Shown one piece after another: positions 9,358-17,858 of a stretch of DNA of 52,135 nucleotides; position 1 is the first letter of the stretch, and the number at the start of each line of letters is the position of its first letter. The position numbers were made by a program, and so were the translations under genes. The notes under the pieces are model-generated. The model made no database searches. It was given only the letters and a program-made list of their open reading frames with translations, and had not been told where the DNA came from. This DNA is from Uliginosibacterium gangwonense. Lineage in GTDB: Bacteria; Pseudomonadota; Gammaproteobacteria; Burkholderiales; Rhodocyclaceae. The DNA lies in contig SBBQ01000028.1 of NCBI GenBank assembly GCA_005239635.1, positions 1-52,135 of the forward strand, read 5' to 3'.

Positions 9358-9780
9358 CTATGTGGAGCGTGCACGATTGGCAATACGCCAATGAAAAAAG
9401 AGTGCAACGCCTGAAACTAAAAGCACAATGAGGTGTTGCACAAAATCGCGAAAGCCTGAGCGGGTGGTCTCCGCTTTTTTGAGTGCAAATTCTGTAAGTC
9501 TTTGCTCGGTCACGTTGGCGTCTTGCGGCGCAGGCTTGCATTTATTTTTGGGCGATGTCTCTTCTGTTGAGTTTTCGTCGCAATATCTCGACTTAAATTC
9601 CCAACTGGATTTGTATTGCTCATCAGAACTTAAGCGGGTCCAGGTGGCTGAGTCCATTGCAAACTCTGGTGCGCTCATTTCAATGATGTTCCACAAGGAG
9701 AGCCCCGTCACGATGACGACACAGGTGACGCAAACAAAACAAACAAGTAGCGCGTAGATTTCAAGCCATGTTTTCTTCAT
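9358..9780 (-). CDS. Hypothetical protein with two transmembrane segments
   Basis: I do not recognise a named family. The product has 140 residues. Membrane segments are predicted at residues 8-31 (IYALLVCFVCVTCVVIVTGL) and about 118-136 (HLIVLLVSGVALFFHW). The roughly 80-residue loop between them is rich in Ser, Glu and Lys, contains two Cys (CDENS, NKCKP) and probably faces the periplasm. ATG 9778-9780 is chosen because GGGAGG lies six bases upstream; a longer frame reaches 9900 but would overlap the folE2 terminator. It stands between the rplS and folE2 terminators, so it is likely a single-gene unit. Confidence 0.7.
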   Translation of the reverse strand: MKKTWLEIYALLVCFVCVTCVVIVTGLSLWNIIEMSAPEFAMDSATWTRLSSDEQYKSSWEFKSRYCDENSTEETSPKNKCKPAPQDANVTEQRLTEFALKKAETTRSGFRDFVQHLIVLLVSGVALFFHWRIANRARST

Positions 9781-9813
9781 GTTGCCTCCCGTTAATATGA
9801 TGCAGTATAAAAC

Positions 9814-9842
9814 AAAGGGCCATGCGAAATGCATGGCCCTTT
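9814..9842 (-). terminator. Rho-independent terminator downstream of folE2
   Basis: AAAGGGCCATGC and GCATGGCCCTTT form a perfect 12-base stem with a 5-base loop. Read on the minus strand it is followed by TGTTTTAT, placing it 29 bases after the folE2 stop. It also insulates the small membrane-protein gene downstream. Confidence 0.85.
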
Positions 9843-9871
9843 GGGTTGGGGCTAGAAGAAGGCTTGGACTT

Positions 9872-10681
9872 TTACTGCGCGCGCATCTTGTCGTTCTCAA
9901 TCAGCGCGTAGGCCGAATGGTTGTGAATCGATTCGAAGTTTTCTGATTCGACTACGTAAGCATCAATGCGAGTTTCGGCATTGAGCAAGCCAGCGATGTC
10001 GCGCACCATGTCTTCAACAAATTTCGGGTTGTCGTAGGCGCGTTCAGTCACGTATTTTTCATCCGGGCGCTTCAACAAGCCGTACAGCTCGCAGCTGGCT
10101 TGGCTCTCAACCAGTTGCACCAATTCTTCAATCCATACAAAACTGTTGGTGCGTGCGGTAACAGTCACGTGCGAGCGCTGGTTGTGCGCGCCGCGTTCAG
10201 AAATTTTCTTGGAGCAGGGGCACAGGCTGGTGACGGGCACCACCACGCGGGTGGAGTGCTCATAGCTGCCACCCTCAACGATTTTGCCAATCAGCGTGAC
10301 TTCATAGTCCAACATACTCTTTACGCCAGAAACCGGTGCGGCTTTGGTGATGAAGTAGGGGAAGGTCATTTCGATACGGCCGGTGGCAGCTTCGAGACGT
10401 GACACCATTTCACGCAACATCGATTCAAAGTTTTCCACCGAAATTTCGCGCTCATGCATGTTGAGAATTTCAACAAAGCGAGACATGTGCGTGCCTTTGA
10501 AATTGTGGGGCAGGCCAACATACATGTTGAAAGATGCGATGGTGTGCTGCACGCCGCCAGTCTTATCGAGCACGCGAACAGGGTGACGAATGGACTTGAT
10601 GCCAACCTGATCAATGTTGAGGTGTCGTGTGTCGACGGTGTTCTGGACGTCTGGAATGGCGTTGTTATCTGGTGCGTTCAT
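9872..10681 (-). CDS. folE2: GTP cyclohydrolase FolE2 (type IB)
   Basis: Converts GTP to 7,8-dihydroneopterin triphosphate, the first step of folate and queuosine precursor synthesis. The 269-residue product belongs to the COG1469 type IB family rather than zinc-dependent FolE. The conserved metal/active-site segments are visible: [27 protein letters not shown] with its key Cys and His, and the C-terminal [10 protein letters not shown]. Type IB enzymes use various divalent metals, so carriers are often zinc-sparing; I see no clear Zur box in the 264-base upstream gap. It is the downstream neighbour of dxs on the same strand, as often seen in Burkholderiales. The queuosine enzyme QueG is encoded 8 kb away. 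Confidence 0.93.
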   Translation of the reverse strand: MNAPDNNAIPDVQNTVDTRHLNIDQVGIKSIRHPVRVLDKTGGVQHTIASFNMYVGLPHNFKGTHMSRFVEILNMHEREISVENFESMLREMVSRLEAATGRIEMTFPYFITKAAPVSGVKSMLDYEVTLIGKIVEGGSYEHSTRVVVPVTSLCPCSKKISERGAHNQRSHVTVTARTNSFVWIEELVQLVESQASCELYGLLKRPDEKYVTERAYDNPKFVEDMVRDIAGLLNAETRIDAYVVESENFESIHNHSAYALIENDKMRAQ

Positions 10682-10733
10682 GTTGGTCTCGTTCGGGCCC
10701 GTTGCCCTTGCAATGTGCTGCGTTACACATGCC

Positions 10734-10763
10734 GGTATATGAGGTCGCCCCGTTCAAATTCAA
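10734..10763 (-). promoter_or_regulatory. Candidate promoter of folE2
   Basis: On the minus strand TTGAAT (10758-10763) and TATACC (10734-10739) are 18 bases apart. Transcription would begin near 10727, about 45 bases before the folE2 ATG. Moderate match. The rest of the dxs-folE2 gap holds an inverted repeat GGGCAT/ATGCCC (10833-10852) with no T-run. Confidence 0.35.
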
Positions 10764-10945
10764 TATGGGGCACGAAAGTGCTGCGGATTGGCGCAATATC
10801 GTGCTGTGCGGTGTTGTACTAATGCAGTGCTAGGGCATCAATGCTTATGCCCATGAAAATGCGCCATAGAATGATGCAATCCTAGCATTTCCGACAAAAA
10901 CACTCAACTATCCTCGGGCGGTGCTGGCTCGGTAAGCAAAGCGGT

Positions 10946-12814
10946 TTAGGCAGCGTCAATGGCGGATTGCACTTGGCGCACAATGCCTGCTGCGTCTAGG
11001 CCGTTCAAGGCTAATAATTGTTGCTGGTCGCCATGGTCAATAAAGTGATCCGGCAGGCCTAAACGCACATGGCGAGTGCCTGATGCCATTGCTTCAAGTG
11101 CGCGAGACACTTCTGCGCCAGCACCACCAATTACTGCGTTTTCTTCAACACTAACCAGCAAGGTGTGCTCATCGGCAACGTGCTTGAGCAGTTCCAAGTC
11201 TAGTGGCTTGATGTAGCGCATGTTTACCACCGTGGCATCAAGTGTTTCGGCCGCAGCCAAGCAGGCTGGCAGCATGGTGCCAAAAGAGAGCAGCGCAACT
11301 TTTTTACCGGTACGGCGAATCTCGCCTTTGCCAATTGGCAATGTATCCAACGCGGTGTCTGGCACTACGCCCATGCCACTGCCGCGTGGGTAGCGAACAG
11401 CACTGGGGCCATTGTGGTAATAAGCCGTGCTGAGCATTTGACGGCATTCGCGCTCATCTGCCGGCGCCATGATTACCATATTGGGCAGGCAAGTGAGGAA
11501 CGACAAATCAAATGCGCCGTGATGTGTGGCGCCATCGGCGCCAACCAAGCCAGCACGGTCGATTGCCAACATCACGGGCAGGTTCTGCAAGCAAACGTCG
11601 TGAATCAATTGATCGTAGGCGCGCTGCAGGAAGGTGGAATAAATGGCGACCACCGGCTTCATGCCATCACATGCTAAGCCTGCGGCGAAGGTGAGCGCAT
11701 GTTGCTCAGCAATGCCCACATCAAAATAGCGTTCAGGATATGCGGTGGCGTAACGCACCATGCCAGAGCCCTCACGCATGGCGGGTGTGATGGCAATTAA
11801 GCGTTCATCTTGCGCCGCCATGTCACACAACCAGTCGCCAAACACCTGCGTAAAGCTGAGCTTGCCGCCTTTGCTGGTGTTTTGCGGAATGCCGGCGTGT
11901 TGGTCAAAACGCGAAACGCCGTGATACAAAACGGGGTCTGCTTCGGCCAATTTGTAACCTTGGCCTTTTTTGGTAACTACATGCAAAAAACGTGGGCCTT
12001 TGAGGTCGCGCAGATTTTCAAGCGTGGGAATCAGCGCATCGAGATCGTGCCCGTTGATCGGCCCGAAATAAGAGAATCCAAACTCTTCAAACAGCGTACC
12101 GGGTGTGACCATGCCTTTGACGTGCTCTTCCGCGCGTTTTGCCAATTCAAGCAGAGGCGGTGCAACGGACAGCACTTTTGCGCCTGCACGACGTGCGATG
12201 TTGTAAGTGTGGCCTGACAACATGCGGGTGAGATATTTGTTGAGCGCACCTACCGGCGGACTGATCGACATTTCGTTGTCGTTCAAAATCACCAGCAAAT
12301 TGCAGTCTTCTACGCCCGCGTTATTCAGGGCTTCAAAGGCCATGCCTGCGGTCATGGCGCCATCTCCAATGACCGCGATGGAGGCGCGTTGCTCACCTTT
12401 GGCGCGAGCAGCGACGGCCATGCCAAGCGCGGCAGAAATTGAAGTGGATGAGTGTGCGGTACCAAAGGTGTCGTACTCGCTTTCGCAACGACGCGGAAAA
12501 CCGGAGATGCCACCGAATTGGCGCAAGCCATCCATGCCTGCGCGCCGGCCGGTGAGAATTTTGTGGCCATAGGTTTGATGCCCCACGTCCCACACGATGC
12601 GGTCATCAGGGGTGTTGAACACGTAGTGCAGTGCGACGGTGAGTTCAACGGTGCCGAGATTCGAGGACAGGTGACCGCCTGTGCGCGATACGGAATCAAG
12701 CAAAAAGCTGCGCAGCTCAGTTGCCAATTGCGGCAGCTGCTGGCGCGACAACTCACGTAGTTGCTGTGGGTTGTTAATCGTATCGAGCAGCGGAGTCGTG
12801 TTGGTGTTAGACAT
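10946..12814 (-). CDS. dxs: 1-deoxy-D-xylulose-5-phosphate synthase
   Basis: Thiamine-diphosphate enzyme joining pyruvate and glyceraldehyde 3-phosphate to give DXP, the first step of the MEP isoprenoid pathway and a precursor of thiamine and pyridoxal. The 622-residue product is full length. Transketolase-type features appear in order: [33 protein letters not shown], the ThDP/Mg motif [20 protein letters not shown], central-domain [19 protein letters not shown] and the C-terminal domain. It follows ispA with a 24-base gap, and xseB lies upstream, making an isoprenoid supply operon. ispH, the last MEP enzyme, is at 27.9 kb. Confidence 0.97.
   Translation of the reverse strand: MSNTNTTPLLDTINNPQQLRELSRQQLPQLATELRSFLLDSVSRTGGHLSSNLGTVELTVALHYVFNTPDDRIVWDVGHQTYGHKILTGRRAGMDGLRQFGGISGFPRRCESEYDTFGTAHSSTSISAALGMAVAARAKGEQRASIAVIGDGAMTAGMAFEALNNAGVEDCNLLVILNDNEMSISPPVGALNKYLTRMLSGHTYNIARRAGAKVLSVAPPLLELAKRAEEHVKGMVTPGTLFEEFGFSYFGPINGHDLDALIPTLENLRDLKGPRFLHVVTKKGQGYKLAEADPVLYHGVSRFDQHAGIPQNTSKGGKLSFTQVFGDWLCDMAAQDERLIAITPAMREGSGMVRYATAYPERYFDVGIAEQHALTFAAGLACDGMKPVVAIYSTFLQRAYDQLIHDVCLQNLPVMLAIDRAGLVGADGATHHGAFDLSFLTCLPNMVIMAPADERECRQMLSTAYYHNGPSAVRYPRGSGMGVVPDTALDTLPIGKGEIRRTGKKVALLSFGTMLPACLAAAETLDATVVNMRYIKPLDLELLKHVADEHTLLVSVEENAVIGGAGAEVSRALEAMASGTRHVRLGLPDHFIDHGDQQQLLALNGLDAAGIVRQVQSAIDAA
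11328..11341. repeat. Overlapping inverted pair of the octamer, forming a 14-base palindrome
   Basis: TTGCCAATTGGCAA inside dxs: two copies in opposite directions sharing the central AT. Another close pair, both in the complement direction, begins at 42193 and 42221 in the TauE/SafE-like gene. Confidence 0.8.
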
Positions 12815-12838
12815 GGAAAAAACTTAATGGCAGCGCAG

Positions 12839-13738
12839 TTAGAAGCTGCGGGTCACAATATAGCGCGTGAGTTGCTGCAAACGTTCAGCCCGATCGCCAA
12901 ACGTTTGCAAGGTCGTGAGCGCTTGCTGTTGTAGGTCGTTTGCCAATTGGCGCGCGTCGCGCAGGCCGAGCAAGCTGACATAAGTCGGCTTGTTGTTGGC
13001 GGCATCTTTGCCGGCCGTTTTGCCCAAGGTGGCGGTATCTGCTTCGCAATCAAGCACGTCATCGACGACTTGGAAGAGCAGCCCAATTACCTTGGCAAAA
13101 TGGTCGAGTCGTTCAAGGCTGGCAGCATCGAGCGGCGTATCACTGCTATACGCGCCGAGCAAAACCGCGCAACGAATTAATGCGCCGGTTTTGTGGATGT
13201 GCATGAATTCGAGTTCTTCACGCGTGAGTGGCAAACCGACAGAGGCGAGGTCGATCGCTTGGCCGCCAGCCATGCCACGCGAGCCAGAGGCGTGTGCCAG
13301 TTGCGAGAGCATGCTGATCTTTTGTGCGGGCTGCTGCGTGCCGGCATGATCTGCTAATACTTGAAACGCTAAGGTTTGCAAGCTGTCGCCAACGAGGAGT
13401 GCTGTCGCCTCGTCGTATTCAATATGCACGGTAGGCTTGCCGCGACGTAGCACGTCATCATCCATGCAGGGCATGTCGTCATGCACTAATGAATAAGCGT
13501 GGATGAATTCAACGGCGCATGCTGCAGCATCAAGTTGGTTTGCTTTTGCGTTACACAATTCGCCTGCGGCGAAGGTGAGCAAGGGGCGCACGCGTTTGCC
13601 GCCACCGAGTACTGCATAGCGCATCGCCTCATGCAGGCGCGTGGGTGCAATGTGCGCACTCGGCAGATGGTTTGCCAAAGCCGCTTCAGTGCGGGATTGG
13701 ATGTCGAGCATCCAATGTTCAAAGCTGCGTTGCGTCAT
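12839..13738 (-). CDS. ispA: Polyprenyl (farnesyl/geranyl) diphosphate synthase
   Basis: Condenses IPP with DMAPP/GPP to farnesyl diphosphate, feeding undecaprenyl phosphate, quinone and haem O/A tails. The 299-residue product has both aspartate-rich motifs: DDMPCMDDDVLRRGKPTVH, with the four-residue spacing of bacterial FPP synthases, and FQVVDDVLDCEAD. GGGKRVRPLLTFAAGEL is the IPP-binding segment. It ends in YIVTRSF, with a basic C terminus as usual. Positioned between xseB (44-base gap) and dxs (24-base gap), the standard proteobacterial order. Confidence 0.95.
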   Translation of the reverse strand: MTQRSFEHWMLDIQSRTEAALANHLPSAHIAPTRLHEAMRYAVLGGGKRVRPLLTFAAGELCNAKANQLDAAACAVEFIHAYSLVHDDMPCMDDDVLRRGKPTVHIEYDEATALLVGDSLQTLAFQVLADHAGTQQPAQKISMLSQLAHASGSRGMAGGQAIDLASVGLPLTREELEFMHIHKTGALIRCAVLLGAYSSDTPLDAASLERLDHFAKVIGLLFQVVDDVLDCEADTATLGKTAGKDAANNKPTYVSLLGLRDARQLANDLQQQALTTLQTFGDRAERLQQLTRYIVTRSF

Positions 13739-13782
13739 CGTGCAAATACGGTTTCAGTCGGGGTCAGCGTTAGCGCTGTGTT

Positions 13783-14034
13783 TTATGCGTCTGTTGTGGG
13801 TGCCGACAACGGCGCCAGTGATTCACCTTCAAGCACTTGTACGCGCGCTTCGACGGTTTGTAATTTTTCTTGGCAAAAGCGCAACAAGCTTAAGCCGCGT
13901 TCATACGCAGCGAGCGATGCTTCAAGCGGTTGCTGACCAGATTCCATGGCTTGCACCAAGGTTTCAAGTTCACTTAGCGCATCTTCAAAGCTGTTTGGTG
14001 CCTTAGTGCTGGCACGTGCAGATGTCTTGGACAT
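13783..14034 (-). CDS. xseB: Exodeoxyribonuclease VII small subunit
   Basis: Small subunit of the ExoVII single-strand-specific nuclease. The 83-residue product carries the XseB signature SFEDALSELETLVQAMESGQ, then LEASLAAYERGLSLLRFCQEKL, two helices that bind XseA. The frame is open to 14118, but homologues begin a few residues before the FEDAL block, so ATG 14034 is chosen. First gene of xseB-ispA-dxs. xseA is not in the window. Confidence 0.9.
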   Translation of the reverse strand: MSKTSARASTKAPNSFEDALSELETLVQAMESGQQPLEASLAAYERGLSLLRFCQEKLQTVEARVQVLEGESLAPLSAPTTDA

Positions 14035-14380
14035 GGTTCGAGGCTCGCGGGTCGGCCTGTGAGGCTTGGGCAAATACGCGGCTGTATCGATCAGGCGATA
14101 ACAGTCAGGGTTGCTCAAGCAGGCGGCTAGTCTTGTACAAGAGCGGGATTCTACCGGGTTCTAGCGGCAACTGCTGCTGGCCAAATGGCTTTTGGCAGCG
14201 AGAAATGAGCTTGGATAGATAGGCTGTTTAAATATGGCGCGGCTTTGCCAATGTAAATAAGGGCTTAGCTTCCATTGGGGGGTGGTTTCGTATACAATCA
14301 TCGGTTCCTCTGGCGTTTTCGAAATCGAGCGTGGTGCTCGGTTTAGGTGCGCCGTTTTTACTTTGTTGGAGGTTGGGTCG
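14035..14380. promoter_or_regulatory. Divergent intergenic region between xseB and the Rieske oxygenase
   Basis: This 346-base gap holds no convincing gene. It contains a 10-base palindrome CTTGTACAAG near 14132, one copy of the octamer ATTGGCAA (complement at 14245-14252), and a candidate promoter for the rightward gene: TTCCAT (14270-14275), 17 bases, TACAAT (14293-14298), predicted start near 14305. The xseB promoter must also lie here but I cannot place it. Confidence 0.4.
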
Positions 14381-15484
14381 ATGTCCGACATCGCGTCTGT
14401 CGCGCGTCTGGCCCCGGCAAAGTCGCAGTTGCCGGTGTCGTGGTATTTCGATGAGAAGCTGTTTGCGCTCGAGGTGCGACTTCTCTTCGATAACGGACCG
14501 GGCTACGTCGGCCACGAATTGATGGTGCCCAACGTGGGTGACTATCAAACCCTGCAGTGGATGGACCATGCACGCATGCTGGTTCATAACGACGCTGGCA
14601 TCGACTACCTTTCAAACATTTGCCGCCACCGCCAAGCCATTATGCTGGAAGGGCGTGGGCATACCCGCAATATCGTGTGTCCGATCCATCGTTGGACCTA
14701 CGATACGCAGGGCCAGCTATTGGGTGCGCCGCATTTTGCTGAGCAACCGTGCATGAAGTTGGCGCGTGATCCGCTGCAAAATTGGCAAGGCTTGCTGTTC
14801 AATGGCAAGCGTGATGTTAAAGCCGACTTGGCGGGTATGACGGTGTCGAGCGAGCTGGTGTTTGATGGCTACAAACTCGACCACGTTGAAATTCACGAGT
14901 GCAACTACAACTGGAAAACCTTTATTGAGGTTTATCTAGAGGATTATCACGTTGAGCCTTTCCATCCGGGTTTGGGTAAGTTTGTCACCTGTGATGATCT
15001 GACGTGGCAATTTGGCGAGTGGTTCTCCGTTCAGCGCGTGGGGATCAACAATCGCTTAGCGCGACCCGGCAGCAAAACCTACGAAAACTGGCACAAAGCG
15101 GTGTTGGAGTATTACCAGGGCGAGTTGCCGCCACATGGCGCAATTTGGCTCACCTACTTTCCCAATATTATGGTGGAGTGGTATCCGCATGTGTTGGTGG
15201 TGAGCCACCTGATTCCGCGTTCGCCCAATCACACCACGAATGTAGTGGAGTTCTACTATCCAGAAGATATTGCGCTGTTCGAGCCTGAATTTATTCAAGC
15301 AGAACGTGCGGCATATATGGAAACCGCGATTGAAGACGACGAAATTGGCGAGCGTATGGATCGCGGTAGATTAGCCTTACTGAAGGAAGGTCGTAACGAA
15401 GTGGGGCCGTATCAGTCGCCCTACGAAGACGGCATGCAACACTTCCATGAATGGTATCGCCGCGAAATCTCATCCTATCTTTGA
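14381..15484 (+). CDS. Rieske-type aromatic ring-hydroxylating oxygenase, alpha subunit family
   Basis: Cytosolic oxygenase of 367 residues. The Rieske [2Fe-2S] ligands are C81-x-H83 and C100-x2-H103 (NICRHRQAIML, NIVCPIHRWTYD). The mononuclear iron site is in LEDYHVEPFHPG (H190, H195), with a distal acidic ligand probably in the C-terminal third. The overall form resembles the choline monooxygenase/ring-hydroxylating alpha-subunit family. No beta subunit, ferredoxin or reductase gene is adjacent, so its electron donor is encoded elsewhere. ATG 14381 is chosen because GGAGG lies nine bases upstream. This gene next to xseB-ispA-dxs is a frequent arrangement in Burkholderiales, but the substrate is not known to me. 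Confidence 0.87.
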   Translation: MSDIASVARLAPAKSQLPVSWYFDEKLFALEVRLLFDNGPGYVGHELMVPNVGDYQTLQWMDHARMLVHNDAGIDYLSNICRHRQAIMLEGRGHTRNIVCPIHRWTYDTQGQLLGAPHFAEQPCMKLARDPLQNWQGLLFNGKRDVKADLAGMTVSSELVFDGYKLDHVEIHECNYNWKTFIEVYLEDYHVEPFHPGLGKFVTCDDLTWQFGEWFSVQRVGINNRLARPGSKTYENWHKAVLEYYQGELPPHGAIWLTYFPNIMVEWYPHVLVVSHLIPRSPNHTTNVVEFYYPEDIALFEPEFIQAERAAYMETAIEDDEIGERMDRGRLALLKEGRNEVGPYQSPYEDGMQHFHEWYRREISSYL

Positions 15485-15545
15485 TGTATTTCTCCGAACG
15501 ATTAACTGTCATGCCGCTGTCAGGCGTGGCAGTTAATCTTCTCAA

Positions 15546-16454
15546 ATGAATTCCGCTTCAGCAGTTCAGATGCAAGACTCCACCAGCGGCTCGCGCTTGC
15601 AGTCGCTCTGGATGGTAGTGGCGGGCATCTTGTTCGCCAGCATGGGCGTGTGCGTCAAATTGGCCTCTGCGGAATTTTCTGCGGCTGAGTTGGTGTTTTA
15701 CCGTGGTTTTATCTCGATGCTGTTGCTCGGCATGTGGGTGGTTGCTGTGGGACAAAATTTACGCACACCCCATTGGCGCGCGCATATCCGACGTGGCATT
15801 TCAGGTGCCGTCTCGCTGGTTTTGTATTTTTTAGCGATTGCCAATTTGCCATTGGCCACGGCTGTGACACTCAATTACACAGCGCCACTTTTTTTGGCTG
15901 TGATTATTGTCTTTGGCATGCGTGAACGTACGCACGGTGGCTTGTGGCTAGCCTTGCTTTTGGGCATGTTAGGCATCATGGCCTTGTTGCGTCCTACCGT
16001 TCAGTCGGGCCAGGGCTGGGGTGTCGTGTGTGGTTTGAGTTCAGGCGTGCTCGCGGCTGTCGCCTATTTCAACGTGCGGCAACTAGGGCGTTTAGACGAA
16101 CCTGAGTGGCGCACCGTATTTTATTTTTCACTCTCTTCTTCATTGTTTGGCCTGCCTTGGATGGCGTGGGATGGCATGCACACGCCAGATTTGCGAGGTG
16201 GCTTGTTGTTGCTTGGTGTGGGCGGCTTTGGCGCACTTGCACAACTGGCTATGACGCGTGCCTATAAGCACGGCAAGACCCTGTTGTCGGCAAGTTTGGC
16301 TTATCTCACAGTGGTGTTCTCGGCTCTCTATGGCGTACTGATTTGGCACGAAGTGATGCCGATGTTGGCGTGGTTTGGCATGCTGTTGATCATTATCAGT
16401 GGGGTGTTAGCCGGATGGGTTTCTTCGCGCCAAGTGGTCGTGACTGACGTATAG
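15546..16454 (+). CDS. EamA/DMT-family inner-membrane transporter
   Basis: Integral membrane protein of 302 residues with about ten transmembrane helices in two EamA repeats (roughly residues 20-150 and 160-295). Recognisable segments are GILFASMGVCVKLAS, VFYRGFISMLLLGMWVV, ALATAVTLNYTAPLFLAVII and the second repeat's GVGGFGALAQLAMTRAYKHG. The family exports or imports metabolites such as amino acids, nucleosides or drugs; nothing here fixes the substrate. It begins 61 bases after the Rieske gene on the same strand. The ribosome site is weak, and M11 is an alternative start. Confidence 0.85.
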   Translation: MNSASAVQMQDSTSGSRLQSLWMVVAGILFASMGVCVKLASAEFSAAELVFYRGFISMLLLGMWVVAVGQNLRTPHWRAHIRRGISGAVSLVLYFLAIANLPLATAVTLNYTAPLFLAVIIVFGMRERTHGGLWLALLLGMLGIMALLRPTVQSGQGWGVVCGLSSGVLAAVAYFNVRQLGRLDEPEWRTVFYFSLSSSLFGLPWMAWDGMHTPDLRGGLLLLGVGGFGALAQLAMTRAYKHGKTLLSASLAYLTVVFSALYGVLIWHEVMPMLAWFGMLLIIISGVLAGWVSSRQVVVTDV

Positions 16455-16547
16455 TGAAAGTGTGCGGTGAGCACAGTGAGCGTTCTGACAATTGATCACC
16501 GCTGTTGTGCCTTGTTGTTGTGCCTATAACGTGAAGCGGGAGGCATC

Positions 16548-16898
16548 ATGATCGTCGTTGACCATCAAGCATCGCTCGTAACGGTGAATGTGTATGGCGA
16601 ATTTACGTTAGCGGACTACCGTGAATTTGAGGAGTTGGTCAATTACAAGGTTCGCTTTGAAGGTGAAGTGAATCTGTTGTTTGATCTACGCGAAATGAAC
16701 GGGCTGACTGTTGATGTGGCGTGGGAAGAAGTGAAATTTGCACGCCAACACGCCAATGATTTTGGGCGCGTCGCCATTCTCACGCAAAGTGAGTGGGTGA
16801 AGTGGAGTGCATGGCTCGCACAAGTTTTTGTGAATGCAGAAGTGAAATTCTTTGATGAAGTGGTGCAAGCGCATGCGTGGGTGAGTGTGCCCGCATGA
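16548..16898 (+). CDS. SpoIIAA-like (STAS/SEC14-type) small protein
   Basis: Product of 116 residues resembling the SpoIIAA-like domain family: alternating strands and helices with VTVNVYGEFTLADYREFEELV, VNLLFDLREMNGLTVDVAWEE and FGRVAILTQSEWVKW. No phosphorylatable serine like that of the anti-anti-sigma factor can be assigned. Such proteins may bind lipids or partners; function unknown. GGGAGG gives a good ribosome site. Its stop overlaps the start of the sulfurtransferase gene (ATGA at 16895-16898), so the two are translationally coupled and may act together. Confidence 0.75.
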   Translation: MIVVDHQASLVTVNVYGEFTLADYREFEELVNYKVRFEGEVNLLFDLREMNGLTVDVAWEEVKFARQHANDFGRVAILTQSEWVKWSAWLAQVFVNAEVKFFDEVVQAHAWVSVPA

Positions 16899-17782
16899 CG
16901 CAAACTCATTCACCCGCCGTGCTGATTTCTGCTGAGCGATTGGCAAAACTCATTCAATTGAGCGGGCCCCTGCTCGTGCTGGATTGCCGCCATTCGCTTG
17001 CTGATGTTGAAGCGGGTTTTCGTGCATGGCAGGCGGGGCATGTACCGGGTGCGGTGCATGTTCATCTCGATCAACAGTTGTCGGGGGTGATGACGGGCCG
17101 CAATGGCCGTCACCCTTTACCGGATGCCGCGGAATTTGTAGCGAGTATGCAGCAACTCGGCTGGCAGCCTAATACACCCGTCGTTGCGTATGACGATGCG
17201 GGTGGTCTTTTTGCTGCACGGGCGTGGTGGATGTTGCGTGCAGTGGGCGGTGCAAATGTGTGCGTGCTGGATGGTGGTATTCAGGCATGGCAGGCAGCAG
17301 GTGGCGCACTTGAATATACGCAGTCGATTGGCAAAGCGGTGCCACCAGAACAAGCCGCGACCCAGTTTGCCAACATGCCATTGGTAACGGTGGATGAAGT
17401 GATTCGCAATTTGGCACAGCCCAAGTTCTTGGTGGTAGACGCGCGTAGTGCTGATCGCTTTGCGGGTGAGAATGAAACACTCGATCCCGTTGGCGGGCAT
17501 ATTCCCGGTGCGCAAAATCGTTTTTGTCGTGACAATTTAGCGGCTTCCGGTTGCTTTAAACCTGTCGAGAAATTGCGTGCCGAGTGGATGGGTGTGCTTA
17601 ATGTACAGGGCCGGCAATGGCAGCCCAACGAAGTGGTGCATCAATGCGGCTCGGGTGTAACGGCTTGTCATAACATATTGGCGATGGAACACGCGGGGCT
17701 AACGGGTTCGTCGTTATATGCCGGTTCGTGGTCTGAGTGGTGTAGCGATCCGTCGCGGCCGGTTGCAGTGGGTAGTGCCTGA
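16895..17782 (+). CDS. sseA: Sulfurtransferase with two rhodanese domains (SseA type)
   Basis: Two-domain rhodanese-like enzyme of 295 residues transferring sulfur from thiosulfate or 3-mercaptopyruvate to an acceptor. The inactive N-terminal domain includes LLVLDCRHSLADVEAGFRAW and GHVPGAVHVHLDQQLSG; the C-terminal domain has FLVVDARSADRFAGENE, GGHIPGAQNR and the catalytic cysteine in HQCGSGVTACHN near residue 256. The CGSGVTA loop is closer to mercaptopyruvate sulfurtransferases (CGSGVTA) than to thiosulfate ones (CRxGxR). The overlapping start at 16895 is preferred over the in-frame ATG at 16877. Confidence 0.88.
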   Translation: MTQTHSPAVLISAERLAKLIQLSGPLLVLDCRHSLADVEAGFRAWQAGHVPGAVHVHLDQQLSGVMTGRNGRHPLPDAAEFVASMQQLGWQPNTPVVAYDDAGGLFAARAWWMLRAVGGANVCVLDGGIQAWQAAGGALEYTQSIGKAVPPEQAATQFANMPLVTVDEVIRNLAQPKFLVVDARSADRFAGENETLDPVGGHIPGAQNRFCRDNLAASGCFKPVEKLRAEWMGVLNVQGRQWQPNEVVHQCGSGVTACHNILAMEHAGLTGSSLYAGSWSEWCSDPSRPVAVGSA

Positions 17783-17858
17783 GCGATTGGCAAACATGCT
17801 GCTACGTATTGCTGTGGCGTAGTAACACTGCGCCTTACTGTTTACTGCGGAAGCCGTC

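Noticed and set aside
10833..10852. GGGCAT/ATGCCC inverted repeat after dxs as a terminator
   Set aside because: No T-run follows on either strand, and dxs-folE2 may be cotranscribed.
10682..10945. Search for a Zur operator before folE2
   Set aside because: No GTTATA-type dyad of sufficient quality was seen.
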